In this document: positions 39,290 through 50,218 of the stretch, piece after piece | How positions within the stretch are numbered: position 1 is the first letter of the stretch | Layout of the letters: the number at the start of each line of letters is the position of its first letter | DNA from: Salminus brasiliensis | Taxonomy: Eukaryota > Chordata > Actinopteri > Characiformes > Bryconidae | Length of the DNA stretch: 64,000 bases | NCBI RefSeq assembly: GCF_030463535.1 | Contig: NC_132887.1 | Coordinates: 17,899,358-17,963,357 of the forward strand | Direction: 5' to 3' | Made by a program: the position numbers and the translations under genes | Notes under the pieces: model-generated | What the model saw: the letters and a program-made list of their open reading frames with translations, nothing else | The model's database searches: none | What the model was told of the DNA's origin: nothing

Positions 39290-39840
39290 CTCTGTGTTAA
39301 TGACTTCCACAAGGGCTAACTGGCAAAAACGTGTTATGCATATCCATGAAGCCGGAAAAGGCCACAAAAGCAATGCTGAAATCCTGGGTGTACATGAGTC
39401 TACAGTTAGACAAACTGTACACAAATGGAGATAATCCAGGACTGTTGTTAGTCTCCCTAGGAGTTCTTGTGTTGTTAAGATCACTCTAAACACACAACAG
39501 GAAATCTTGAAAGAGGTGAGATAAACAGCCAAAGACATACAGAAGACTCTACGATGAACAAGAGTCTTTTATTTATTTATGTTCATGGAAGTACACCAAG
39601 AAGGAAGCTGCTTCTAGTTTCCCCTAAGTTCACCTGGAAGTTCTCCAATGCTTCTGGGAAAAATGTTATATGGACAAATGTGACAAAAGTGGAGCTTTTT
39701 GTAATGCAAATGCACAAAAAAATACTAATAAAACTAATAAAACACCACACCAACAACACATTCCAACAGTGAAGCATGGGGGGAGCATGGTTTGGGGCTG
39801 CTTTGCTGTATCAGGGCCTTGAGGGAATAATACATTCATA
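39290..39840 (+). pseudogene. decayed Tc1-like transposase
   Basis: + strand pieces in several frames: GKGHKSNAEILGVHESTVRQ and TVHKWR (HTH region), LNTQQEILKEV, then a tract equivalent to the first catalytic Asp block (GKMLYGQM near 39657) and finally HSNSEAWGEHGLGL, a frameshifted form of the ..VKHGG.SMVWGCF motif. Stops and shifts throughout. A (TA)n run at 39917-39959 follows. Confidence 0.65.
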
Positions 39841-39912
39841 GATGTATGAAATAAGCAGGGGAGCCTTCTGCCAAATAAATGATAAACATGGCTGATTAAA
39901 AGCACGTGTTTT

Positions 39913-39916
<4 letters not shown>

Positions 39917-39959
<43 letters not shown>
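39917..39959. repeat. (TA)n microsatellite
   Basis: About 21 TA units followed by T-rich DNA, between a dead Tc1-like element and the cdca4-like promoter. Confidence 0.9.
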
Positions 39960-39964
<5 letters not shown>

Positions 39965-40319
39965 TTTTTATTTTTTTAATTTTTTTTTTTTACTTAATTT
40001 GTTAAAATCGAATAATCGAATTCATAGTTTTTTCAATGTTTTGATTGCGAAACGAAAATGACAGGTCGTTTTCTAAGCAAATGGCCAAAACGTACACGAA
40101 CCGACCTGGAACATTTAAACGCAAAAATGCTTACTTGCGTTTCTATCTTAGCATGGTCTCCATGCATTACATTATTTTTCACCTTTGCGACGATGTAGTC
40201 AACTATTTTAACTACTCATTAAAACACATTATTGCACAGTAAAAAAATACAACCTTCAGAAGCCTTCAGATGAGAGGGGCGCCGTTCACTGAGGGCACAT
40301 TCAGAGCCTCGTGAATCCT

Positions 40320-40720
40320 GTTTACTGCCTACTTTCGGCACTCTGGGGCGTAAACAACGCACGCGCCCAGGAGGACCAACCAATGAGCGACCTCGGAGCA
40401 AATAACGTGGCCGAAACTCCGCCCAGTGTGCGCCCAACACTCGTACACAGTCCAGCCCTAGAGTCTGCGAGCTCGTGTGCTTTGCAGTCGGGTGTAGTTC
40501 TGCTGGCGTGTCTGTGCTATCTTCAGTGCTCTCACTGATAATTGCGCTATTTATTGTTGAGGCTTGACGCGAGGACTGCTGGAGACTCTCAGGACTTGCT
40601 GATAGTCGAAATTGATTAAACATGAGCGAGAAGTCCACGGGTGAAGGTGCTAGTTTCAGGACTGACGGTAAGTCCGAAGTGCTAGACAGTGAAAGTGTTG
40701 GTCTCGGTTGTATGGACGGA
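40320..40720 (+). promoter_or_regulatory. CpG-rich promoter and untranslated exon 1 of cdca4-like gene
   Basis: CpG-dense DNA with a CCAAT-containing stretch (GACCAACCAATGAGCGACC, about 40373-40391) upstream of a probable first exon that ends GGACTGACG|GTAAGT at about 40668. The partner acceptor TTGCTCTTTTAG is at about 41399. Exon 1 contains an ATG (40623) that opens a short upstream ORF. Confidence 0.55.
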
Positions 40721-41464
40721 CTTTTGTGAGTTTATTGAAAGCTGTATGTTGAGACCACGATGCAGCCGGGTCAGATGGACCGTGCTGTATATAAACTGCA
40801 CGATTTCATGAGTTCGTGGGTTATTACTCCAGAAATGTGTCGTATTTTAGCGTAATGACAGGTCCGTGCTGTGGAATTCTTGCGCACGCGACGCGCGTCA
40901 CTCAGAGCTTTAAAGGTCAGCGGTCATTTTGAAGCGTAGCTGGATAAGAAAGGAAAAGAAGCTTAATAAGCTGATGGATCTGTATGTCTGACGCTTCGAC
41001 ACGGTTTTGGTTTTATATTTAGTCAGATGAAATAAAAAAAACAGTCTTTTAAGTCTTTTAAGTGTCCCTGCTCGCACTTAAATTAAAGTCTGCGCTCGAG
41101 CTCTTTAGAGAGCTACCCGCGGTTTTAGCCAGCTTCGTCTGGTTTATGTAACAAACATGTCCCTGTAGCACTGCAGCTAATTCTGCCTCAGTGGAACACA
41201 ATGCAGTCTTTGTGCTTCCAAAGATTTGAATAGCTATAAATAGATTTAAAAATATTTATTGCACTCAATCTGGTTGTATTTGAGCAACATAACTCCTCAT
41301 ATAAACCTGCTATAGCCAATAAGTACTGAGGTGCTGACTATTCACACTAATATTAACTCCTGAAATGCATCTGATTTTGCTCTGGTTTTGCTCTTTTAGA
41401 TTCATGCACAGCAGTGTCCGGTGCGATAGCAGCGTCCTGGAGAAGGTGATGGTGGGACACAAAG

Positions 41465-42169
41465 ATGGCAAAAGTTGGAGCTCAGATGACTTGTTACTTG
41501 CAGGAGAGGCAGCTGGTGCTCAGCCTGTGCCTAGATAAGCTACATGGCAACAGGATGCCCAGCCTCCATCGCTCTGTCCTCCTGGCCAACACCATGAGGC
41601 AGATCCAGAGGGAGATAACTGAAGAGAAGGATGGCCCACCAGCAAACCCATTCAGCGCACAGATGCCAAATTCTCAGGTGGCCATGCCTTTTCGTACTCC
41701 TGAACCTCAGATCCAACCACTTGATTGTATCCCCACCCTAAGTGACATGGACCGAGGGGATGTGGATCTTACCTGTTCCAGGTGTGCGGAGGAGGTGGAA
41801 ATGGAGATCGATGTGTCCTTCTTTCCCTCAGCTTTTGCCACTTCTTCATCTTCCACACCTTTCATAGACACAGTGTTCACGGACAGTGGCTTGCTTGGTC
41901 TAACGTCTCTTGTTGAAGCGGGCAACACTCGTGGCTATCTGACGGACTTGTCCTTGGACGATATCTTTGAGGACATTGACACATCCATGTACGACTCTTC
42001 AGAAGCAGCCTCCCTAATGACCTGTGTGTTCTGCAGTGTGAGCCACCTGTTTGGGGACGAGGAAGCCAAAGTATTCTCAGATTGCCCCTCTGTGAGCCCT
42101 CTGCAGTGCAGCCCTGCTGACTTAAATGACCTGGATCACATTATGGAAGTGCTGGTTGGCCTGGTTTGA
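41465..42169 (+). CDS. cdca4: SERTA-domain transcriptional coregulator, cdca4-like, 234 aa
   Basis: One coding exon. The in-frame TGA just upstream (in GGAGAAGGTGATGG) makes ATG 41465 the first usable start. Residues about 11-52 form a SERTA motif (YLQERQLVLSLCLDKLHGNR, SLHRSVLLANTMRQIQREI), the signature of the SERTAD/CDCA4 family. These are nuclear proteins that modulate E2F/DP activity and cell-cycle genes. A central acidic stretch (LSLDDIFEDIDTSMYD) and a C-terminal DLNDLDHIMEVLVGLV match the acidic transactivation end of CDCA4 (DLGELDHVVEILVET). Length is close to human CDCA4 (241 aa). The MFARG..KRK N-terminus I recall for CDCA4 is missing, so a related SERTAD paralogue remains possible. 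The neighbour gpr132-like gene argues for cdca4. Confidence 0.72.
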   Translation: MAKVGAQMTCYLQERQLVLSLCLDKLHGNRMPSLHRSVLLANTMRQIQREITEEKDGPPANPFSAQMPNSQVAMPFRTPEPQIQPLDCIPTLSDMDRGDVDLTCSRCAEEVEMEIDVSFFPSAFATSSSSTPFIDTVFTDSGLLGLTSLVEAGNTRGYLTDLSLDDIFEDIDTSMYDSSEAASLMTCVFCSVSHLFGDEEAKVFSDCPSVSPLQCSPADLNDLDHIMEVLVGLV

Positions 42170-42960
42170 TGTGGAAATAACCACTGCAACACAGATGATC
42201 ATGGCTTGCAGTCACTGTCATGGTTTTACATGTTTAGACTGTTGAATTTTCAACTGGAGATGGGAGGCATGAACAGGAGAATGTGTTTATTTACGGCACA
42301 CAAGGTTCTTTCACTTGAATGTATGGTTCTAGTAAAAACCTTTGGTAAAGGACCTTTTCATCTTCAAACTTTAATAAGGTTTTTTAAAGAATCATGCATT
42401 AGGAGATTTATTTGGGAACCAAAATTGTATTTTTCTTGTGGCATCACTTTAAAGAACCCTTTCTAAAACCTTTTTTAAGAGTGTTGTAAAAGTATATTAT
42501 TGATGCACAATTTTGAGTAAATGACAAATATTTTTAGACATTGGTATAGCCCCTGACTTTAGCTATGATATAAATGACTGTAAACAAAACTATTTATATT
42601 TGTAGTATGTATGCAATAATATTCAGCATTAAAACACTTCTTATAATTCTTCCAAAGAAGCTGTCCGCTGTGTCTGCTTAAAGTTTGGAAAGTGTATATG
42701 CTGTTGTAAACACTAAGGAGCAAGTGCAAGTAGTGATTAAGCGGTATATTTACACATACATTCACTTGCTATGTTCCAGCTTTTACATCACTGTTGTCAT
42801 TGACCACTGAAGCTTATGAGAGGATCTTATTGCCATGGTAATCACTTTTTTTTTTTCTTCAAAAACAACCCTTTCTGGGACAGCGGCTTCCAGAGGAATG
42901 TTGACCAATCTGGAGGGTAGACTGTGTGAAGAGTCTTTTTGTAGGAAGTCTTTTAATAAA
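42170..42960 (+). other. cdca4-like 3' UTR with an AAGAACC-type MITE
   Basis: Ends with AATAAA at 42955-42960. At 42300-42490 an AAGGTTCTTT..AAAGAACCC-rich segment resembles the repeats at 8560 and 18545. Nothing coding. Confidence 0.5.
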
Positions 42961-44591
42961 GAATATGAATTGACTAGCTGTCTTTTTTTCTTACCTTGCA
43001 GCTCTTAGACCTTCAGCCATGGTCTGAAAACCTCAACCTCAGTGTAATTCACTCTTCTAGCTTTGCTGCGTTAGAGAAAGGGGAGGTGGAAAAACAGGGA
43101 GAGTGAGAGGAAAGAGACGTAGGGGGTTGGGGTCATTGTTGAGAATGGTCGAGTGTAGTGGGCTCTGCACTCGTGAATCATTTTATAGATGTATGTGTCC
43201 TCTATAGGGGCTGTATATGGTTTGTGTAGGCACTATGTAAAGCATAAAATACACTGTGCTCTGTATATTGTATGTTCAAAGGAATCATAAAATGTGCAAA
43301 GCATGTGTGGGCTAGTTCAAATGTATTGTAAGAGACTCTATATGTAGACTCTTTCACACAGGTAAACTAAGGAACCAAGCTATAGGACATAACCTGTGAT
43401 ACAGGCTGAGAAAATGTGTACATTTACAGAAGCACTTACTGGAATAGCACTATTGATTTTTCAAGTTTACACTGCAGGACATAACAGTTAACAGAATTTC
43501 AGATGAATTGTACTTATTTGCTTAAACTAAGAAACGTTTAAGGTAAAGACAACAGGCCTGTTCTTGCAAATCACAAACAGAACAAGTGTAACAACCTTTA
43601 AAAGTCTTTTATTTTACTTTTACATATTTTGTAGAATGGATATACAATGTTAAAGTTGTCCATGTCAGCTATACAATTAACTAAAATATAACTGCATCAT
43701 TTTATTCACAGATTTGGGTACATAAACCCAACCCCTCATATTGACCTAAACTGGTTTTAACCTGATTTAACTTCTATAAATACATACAGTATCAGCGTTG
43801 TATGAATCTTATATAATGCTCAAGTAATGTTCAAGTAAGCAAATACTTCTGCTCCCTCAGTTTAGTGACCGTCAACTGAAATGCTAAAATATACATTTTC
43901 TCTAGTTATTCGGTATATTCAGATTTACACTTTAAAGCACAGCCGAAAGATGCTTGTCATACAGAATAAAGTGCAGGCAGCAATGCAAAAAAGTATATGC
44001 ACTGCATGTTTTTAGCACATCACAGTTACATACAGTATGGCCTGTAATATAAAATACATTAGAAACCTAACAATTCACAGATTCATGTGTTCATCAGATG
44101 CAGTTATATTAGCAAAAAAAGCAAAAAACAAAAAAGCCAATCAATTTTAGTAACATATGGCTCTGCTCTTAGGTAGGTAGCTAACCTAGAGTTCGCAACA
44201 GTTTACAGTATTTTGTGCAAGGAAATTAAACTTGAACCAAACTGCTCTGTTAAATGTGATCTTACATAGTGGATAAATACATATAATGTGCATTCAGAAA
44301 ATTCTCAGGCCCGTGTAACAGCTTGTAAGATTGTGAGTGCAGTTTAACCTTGTGCAAGTGTCTTTAGTGTTCAAAAAAGCTGCATAGAGTTTGATGCTAT
44401 AAAAATGCTCCAAAATGGCATTCAATAAACACTTACAGTAACAGCAACAGTAAGAACAGTAACCATTTTTGAGATACTCCTTTTTTTTTCTTTTTAAAGA
44501 GTGGCAATATGTGGTTCTTTCTTTTTTATTTGGTCAGAGAGAGCACATCTTTCCTGAGCTGATACGTATGGTGCAGTATGGTGTGCTTTGT
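42961..44591. other. intergenic and clba1 3' UTR
   Basis: The cdca4-like (+) and clba1-like (-) genes converge here. TTTATT at 43608-43613 is a candidate poly(A) signal for clba1. No gene seen. Confidence 0.45.
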
Positions 44592-47031
44592 TCAATACAG
44601 CAGGTCTTGCTTGTCCTGATGGGGTAGGAGTGCCAAACTGTACTGATTCAGCCACTGGCGGGAGATCTGGTAGAGGTAACCCGGTTTATTCTGACACAGC
44701 GTGGGCACCATTAGCTACAGACAGATAAGATAAAGTCGCAAGGTCAAAGGTTAGTAATGGACTTTGAAACGTACTAATGTACTGGACTTTGCTGATTTAC
44801 ACCAGAATCAAATACGATAATGATTAATCAAGTATTACATTTATTAATAATAAGAATTCCAATTGTCAGCCAAGCAATGTAATTCAACGGTACGCTATGG
44901 TTGCCAAACAGTATGTGCATTAACATAGCATTGTGTAAGAATTGGTATTCTTTGCTCCTGGGCTCCCCCTACAGTTGATGGAGTTGATCACTTTCTCCCC
45001 TCTGTTATCAATATAAATTGGAATGCGTCTATCTGCAGACGGAGAGACAGCCGCAGTTCTAGACCTGCAAATTTAGACCAGCAGTGCAAGCAGAGTGCAA
45101 TAGTTTTAGACGTGCACCACCTGGCAGCGGTGGTTTCTGTGGTTCCAGGTTGAAGACGCTGGAGCAATGTTACATTAAACATGCTATGTCTCTATTAGAA
45201 ATAATATCAGTCAGATTATATTATATCAAGTCTGAGAGTAGTATCAGAGGTATTATATAATTATAAATGCACTTTGCCAATATTTATTGATTCCCCATAC
45301 AAGAGAATCTCAGGTGTTGTTATGACCTATTGTTAATAATCAGTAACACAGATGAGATTATTTTTAAATAAACGCTATTAAGAATCGCGAAAGAGGCCAT
45401 TCATTAGGAGGAGGAGGACTGCCTGTTTAATGCAATTTTACAAGACTTTACATGTGTTTGTACACCAAATGATTTAATATTATAAAATAGTAAATATATT
45501 GAATACATCCAACGTCAATATAAAGCCTTATTGCTTTTTTAATACAGTTTACAAGCGCAACTTCTATGAAACCAATGTATTTTTATTAATAAAATGCATA
45601 TTCCTAAATATCTACAAAAATGATTTGAAAAAGGCATCCTTTATGTAACTGCTTTTTATTTTAAGGTGGGACGAAACTTACAACAGACATCTTTGTTAGG
45701 TTAGGTAGTTTAACAGACTTTAGTAAAACAACTTGTTGCTAATGTCCTCAAAAACTAAAACTAAGGCTGCTAGCTAATTATTCTCTGCAGATGAATGATA
45801 TTGGTGCAAATCATGTTACGATCTCTCTCTTGTGGAGCTAAAAATGTGATACCGACGTCTGAAGTGAAAGAATTATGTGAGTAATATTATAGGATCTTAC
45901 AAAAAAACTGACTCGGGTTACACAGTGTTAAGCAGTTCTCATGAGATGTCTTGTGCAGCTCCAGCAAAGTTACATACTACAGTAGCTGGCACACCGAGCC
46001 CAGAGAGGGAATGACCAAGATGCCATTACAAGCCTGTGTACCTTTAACATGAGGTAAAATTGCTACATACAGTTGCTTTAAAAGCTTAATATTAAGACAC
46101 AATAATACAGAATACAGAATTAATGTAATATTTATTACAGCTTTAAATGTGGTTCAGTCGATTAGATCAGAACCCTAAATATCCTTTTTATGGCCTAATT
46201 TACATATTCCCTGCCTCTGTATTTTACTAGTGAAGGGTTGATTGTCATTTATCCAGATATCTTTCACTCTGTCAAACAACCTTCTTACATTCCTACCTTA
46301 GTCTGGATGAGAGCAGCCGGACAACTTTTGGGCTCCTCAAAATCCTGGTCAGAAAAGTCTGTATTCTGTAAACATAAGACAGCAGGGTGTTTACTTTCAT
46401 GCCTCAGAGTTTCATGTATCTGCTTGTGCCCCCCAGTGGACATGTATGGAACAAATATTTTCTATTCCTTATTCAAAAGAAAAAAATCCTTAGCCATAAG
46501 CCACTAAGCTGCTTGTTCAAGGTCAGCCAGATTAATGTACACATTCTTATTATTGTGTTCCTGTCAAAGTCAGTCAACTAACCGCTGAACAAACCAGTAA
46601 ATCCCTGTACCATTATTTTGAAAGATGTGGGTCTCTTCACTCACTTGGACGGTGTTTGTGTCAGAGTTTGAGAGATGGAGTGTGTTGATCAGCTGTTTGT
46701 AGGAATGTAAGCTGGGTTTGGGACTCGACAGGCTCAGACAGTCTGGTTCACATAGCAGCCGATGGCACAGGTTGGCAGCCTCACTAGAGAGAGTCAGTGA
46801 GCGAGCAAGAGAGAGAAAGACAGACACAGACAGATAGAGAAAGAGAGAGAGAGAAGCTACATGTGTGTCATATGGAAAATAATTAGAAATAATAAGGAAA
46901 GTGTTACAGGTTTAATAAGCATATGTACTAAAGGGTTTATCAACAGAAGTAATCAACATGCTGAACTCAAACCCAGAGATCTACAGGGAACAGGCGTGCC
47001 AGAAAAAAAACACAGTGTGTCTGAGCACTAC

Positions 47032-47065
<34 letters not shown>

Positions 47066-48579
47066 CCACGAATCAACCTTAACATGTGTTTGAACATATG
47101 GCAGTGTGTGCCGGCAGTGCCATTGGGCAGGTAAATGTCCGAGATAATTAACCATGAAGAAGTACCAAAAGAAGCCGCCAGACTATGGTACAAGATGCAT
47201 TTGATATTACACAGTACGCAGTCATATCAGAATATTATGACCACCCATGGTTTGGAATTAACTCAGCCCAGGACATCACAGATGCCAGGTGACAGGGTTT
47301 ACTGTGTGTATAAAGCGAGCACTCCAGTCAGTTGTGGCAGAGTGAACAACGATCGTCTTGAGTAAAGAATACAATTTGCCTGATGTTCAAAAGGGCACCA
47401 GCCAAAACGTGGAGCATCTGTAAAACCACTAACTTTGTATGTTTTTAACCTTATTATATGATAATTAGGGCTGTTCAGGACTCAATTAAATATAATTTTT
47501 GATAAGACAACAAAATGAGGGTCTGCAAATGTGCTTGATAGTGATGTTTCCTTTTACAGTTTATAACCACATTTAACATGTTAAAGGAAAACATCTGTTA
47601 CACATGTTGTGCTTTCTAGCATCCTAATCTAATGCTCAGGCCTAACCTAACATGCTAGCCATGGTACAATACACTTAAATTCAATATTGTCATCAAAATC
47701 ATTTTTACCATAATATTTTTTGGTTTGTTTTCAAACGGCGTAAACAACGTTATGATGTTAATATATGTGAGGATTGTACCTTGACAGTGTTGCTGGTTGA
47801 GGAGGTGCATGTGTTGAGTTGTGCAGCAGATGGGACAGTGGTGGGATCTCCATTACAGCAGAATCCTTCGCAGTCTCCTCAACATGGAAGCAATTGTAGA
47901 ACACAGTCCAGGGGCTGAGCTGGTTACCATTCTCCACCTGCACAAACAGCACCTTCGGTCAGTGTACGGAGACTAAATTTACACTGATTTAAACTCAATG
48001 GGGGTATAAATTTAATTCATTTTAATCAAATGAGAATGAAGAAACTATTTACAACATATTGGAATACAGACAATATAAAAAGTAACAATCTTTAGGGAAA
48101 TTTTACATTTGAAAAGAGACTTTTATTTTTTATTCTAGCCAAAAAAAAATAGTATTTTTGAGAATTAGTATTATTGATTAAAATAAATTATAACAGTTGT
48201 TATTTGTTATTGTTTAAATTGTTTAAATGAAAAGGTAAAAGGGGCGTTATTTACAACACCAACTCGTGGTACACGAAGATAACTTTTTGGATTCTTTGCA
48301 ATGTTTTCAGCTACTGGTCAAACAGGTTTTCCATCATGATGGTGAAATTACCTGGTGTTTATGGCCGGCATGTCCTCTATCCTGAGGTGATCCTGAAGGT
48401 GCAGGTTCTGTCTCTTTGCTGAGACTGCCATTAAAACTACTCCAGTCCCCAAAACTGCTGCTGATGTCCCCCTGATCCCCCTTCCAGTGTGCAGGGCTGT
48501 AGGTGGACCACTCTGCGAAGCCCTCACAGCTGTGAAAGCCATCTTCACCAAGGTTGTCCAGCACAGCACACTCACTCAT
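44592..48579 (-). CDS. clba1: clba1-like, clathrin-binding box of aftiphilin protein (5 coding exons, 238 aa)
   Basis: Exons in transcript order: 48352-48579, 47780-47937, 46645-46783, 46297-46365, 44592-44714; 717 nt in frame, all GT-AG. It starts MSECAVLDNLGEDGFHSC, with aromatic-acidic motifs of the adaptor-ear-binding type (GFAEWSTY, SSFGDWSSFNG). Exon 2 has LSPWTVFYNCFHVEE and later exons LCHRLLCEP and LIQTKLMVPTLCQNKPGYLY, ending RQWLNQYSLALLPHQDKQDL. The pattern is that of aftiphilin and its small relative CLBA1 (C14orf79), proteins that bind clathrin and AP complexes in trans-Golgi/endosomal trafficking. Human CLBA1 lies beside CDCA4 and GPR132, as here. A 5' untranslated exon probably lies at about 49419-49540 (donor GTGAGT), joined at an acceptor near 49036 so that the first coding exon carries about 455 nt of 5' UTR. 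Intron 2 contains a transposon end (47224). Confidence 0.75.
46797..46856. repeat. GA-rich microsatellite in clba1 intron 2
   Basis: Degenerate GAGA/GACA run directly upstream (in gene sense) of clba1 exon 3; on the transcript it is a CT tract feeding the CTCTCTCTAG acceptor. Confidence 0.8.
47034..47062. repeat. (CA)n microsatellite
   Basis: About 14 CA units in clba1 intron 2. Confidence 0.9.
47224..47430. mobile_element. Tc1/mariner-like left end, second copy
   Basis: Begins ATATCAGAATATTATGACCA and tracks the element at 11668 for about 190 bp (shared GGTTTGGAATTAACTC, GTGACAGGGTTTACTG, CAGTCAGTT, TGATGTTCAAAAGGG). No right end was found, so it is truncated. Confidence 0.7.
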
Positions 48580-49560
48580 CACAGATAAAGCTCCGATGAT
48601 CGTTCCAAATGAGTGAAATTATGAAGCTCTACGCCAAATTCCAAGTCTCAAGAATTAGCAGCAGCAGAAGCAGAAGTCCACCTATCTGTGCTGCCATGTA
48701 GTTTGCTCTCAAATACCTCGGTCAATACTTCACTTCTCGGATTAAATAAAAAAACTAGCTCATCAAAGACTGGCTGAAGCTCCTCTGTAGAAAGGGAGAC
48801 CCTGCTTCTTTGTGTTTGACCTAAAAGCTGCTCTTCTCTCCTCTGTTCACGCTGGGAGTGGATTTGCTGCTGTGAGCTGTTGTATCTCTTGTAACTGAGA
48901 AAGAGCAGGAAGTTTCCATTGTGTTTCAGCTGGGAGTCTGACAAAAACCACTTCCTTCCACTGGCTGTGTGAACTTCTGCACTGCCTCTCCAGATGTCGA
49001 GGTTGAATTTCCAGGAGTGCAATCTCCCGGAGAATCTAGAGAGGGTGAAGGAGTGGTTTACAGGTAATGTTTGTGAGCTTTAATTCCTCAACAGATATTT
49101 CAGTGATACACTGAACACTTAATAGAAGAAAATGAGTCTAGACTCCTAATCAAATCGAAGCTACTAATGAATCTAAGCTAAACTAACTGCGCCCCAAAAC
49201 TGACAGTAATGCTGAACATTCTGTCCACACTGACAGACGACGGAACTGTAAGACACCAGCAGAGCTCATTAACACAGACACTGTCCACAGCTACCACAAT
49301 GGCAAACCCTAACTGATTAAAATGGAGATTAGGCGATAACTGCTTGTTTCAGTCATTGTAAAATCAGTGTCGATAAGCGAGAAAGGAAGAGTTAGACTCA
49401 CTTCTGTCGTTCGGAGCCACAGGTGTCCGGTGTGTGGATGGAAATAGACGCGGCGCCGCTTCCGCACTGCTGCTGCTGCTGCTGTGACGCAGAGAGGGAG
49501 GAGCAGAAACGGGGCCGGGGGGGTGCACCTGACCTCTCACACACACACACACACACACAC
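48580..49560 (-). promoter_or_regulatory. clba1 5' UTR, intron and CpG promoter
   Basis: From the ATG back to about 49035 is a probable untranslated part of the first coding exon. A CpG-rich segment at about 49400-49545, holding a (CTG)5-type run near 49470 and GACGCGGCGCCGC, is the likely promoter and exon 1, ending at GACAGAA|GTGAGT (about 49418). A minus-strand frame of about 129 codons in 48650-49035 has no Met. Confidence 0.45.
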
Positions 49561-49564
49561 CCAA

Positions 49565-49939
49565 CACAGTCATGAGGCGAGAGAGAGAGAGCCTCCAGCC
49601 TTACTCCGCAGGGGTGGGGTTATAAAAACATTAGTTACGCCAAGTACTTCGTAACCTCTTACTGTCAATAACATAAAAATTACCAGCGTTTCCAGCTGAA
49701 ATCCTCCGTCGGCTCTAACGCCTAAATTTAAGAGTGTCCTGGCCCACTTGTAACTCGCTAAGTACTTCTTAACCTGAACTTCACGAGCAGTTCTCATTTA
49801 AAACGATAGAGGTCGCTAAGAGCCCGCTAAGACACGTCGCGCGCTAGTGCTAGACACGTGTTAGGCTGTGTTATGGTGCAGTGAGTAGCGGTCCAGCCTC
49901 CCACTATGAACACCCCCCCCCTAGTTTAATCCTGACTAG
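49565..49939. other. intergenic, no gene seen
   Basis: Moderately GC-rich flank of the clba1 promoter with short CpG clusters (GACACGTCGCGCGCTAG at about 49831). No coding sequence was recognised. Confidence 0.4.
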
Positions 49940-50218
49940 ATCAGAGTTGTGCATCGTGTTGGTGGAGCAGTGGAACTGTTCTCTGGAAAAATGGTGCTCC
50001 ATCTTTTGCTTTTGGGATGAGGCGGGGTGGTGATCATCCAGCAGCCTGACCCCAGTGAGGCTCTTGTCGTTGAATGCTATCAGATCCCCACAGCAAAGCT
50101 CCAAAATGTAGTAGGAAACCTTCCCAGGACAGTAGAGGCAGTTACTCCAACAAAAGCAGGTTCAAATATTTTCTGATACCCTTTTTGGATTTTGAATACT
50201 TTTGTCCATATAGTGTAT
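49940..50218. mobile_element. non-autonomous TIR element, copy 2 (inverted, truncated)
   Basis: CAGTGGAACTGTTCTCTGGA and AAAATGGTGCTCCATCTTTT are the reverse complement of the middle of the 6258 element. It ends at ACTTTTGTCCATATAGTGTA, the characteristic terminus. The other terminus is missing. Confidence 0.7.

Noticed and set aside
40219-40638. 139-codon minus-strand frame opposite the cdca4-like promoter.
   Set aside because: It is a by-product of GC-rich promoter sequence; no family match, no splice partners.
48648-49035. About 129-codon open minus-strand frame (..LHSWKFNLDIWRGSAEVHTA..) just upstream of clba1.
   Set aside because: It has no Met, no ATG in the likely upstream exon, ends in a stop before the clba1 start and matches nothing known. 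Best read as 5' UTR.
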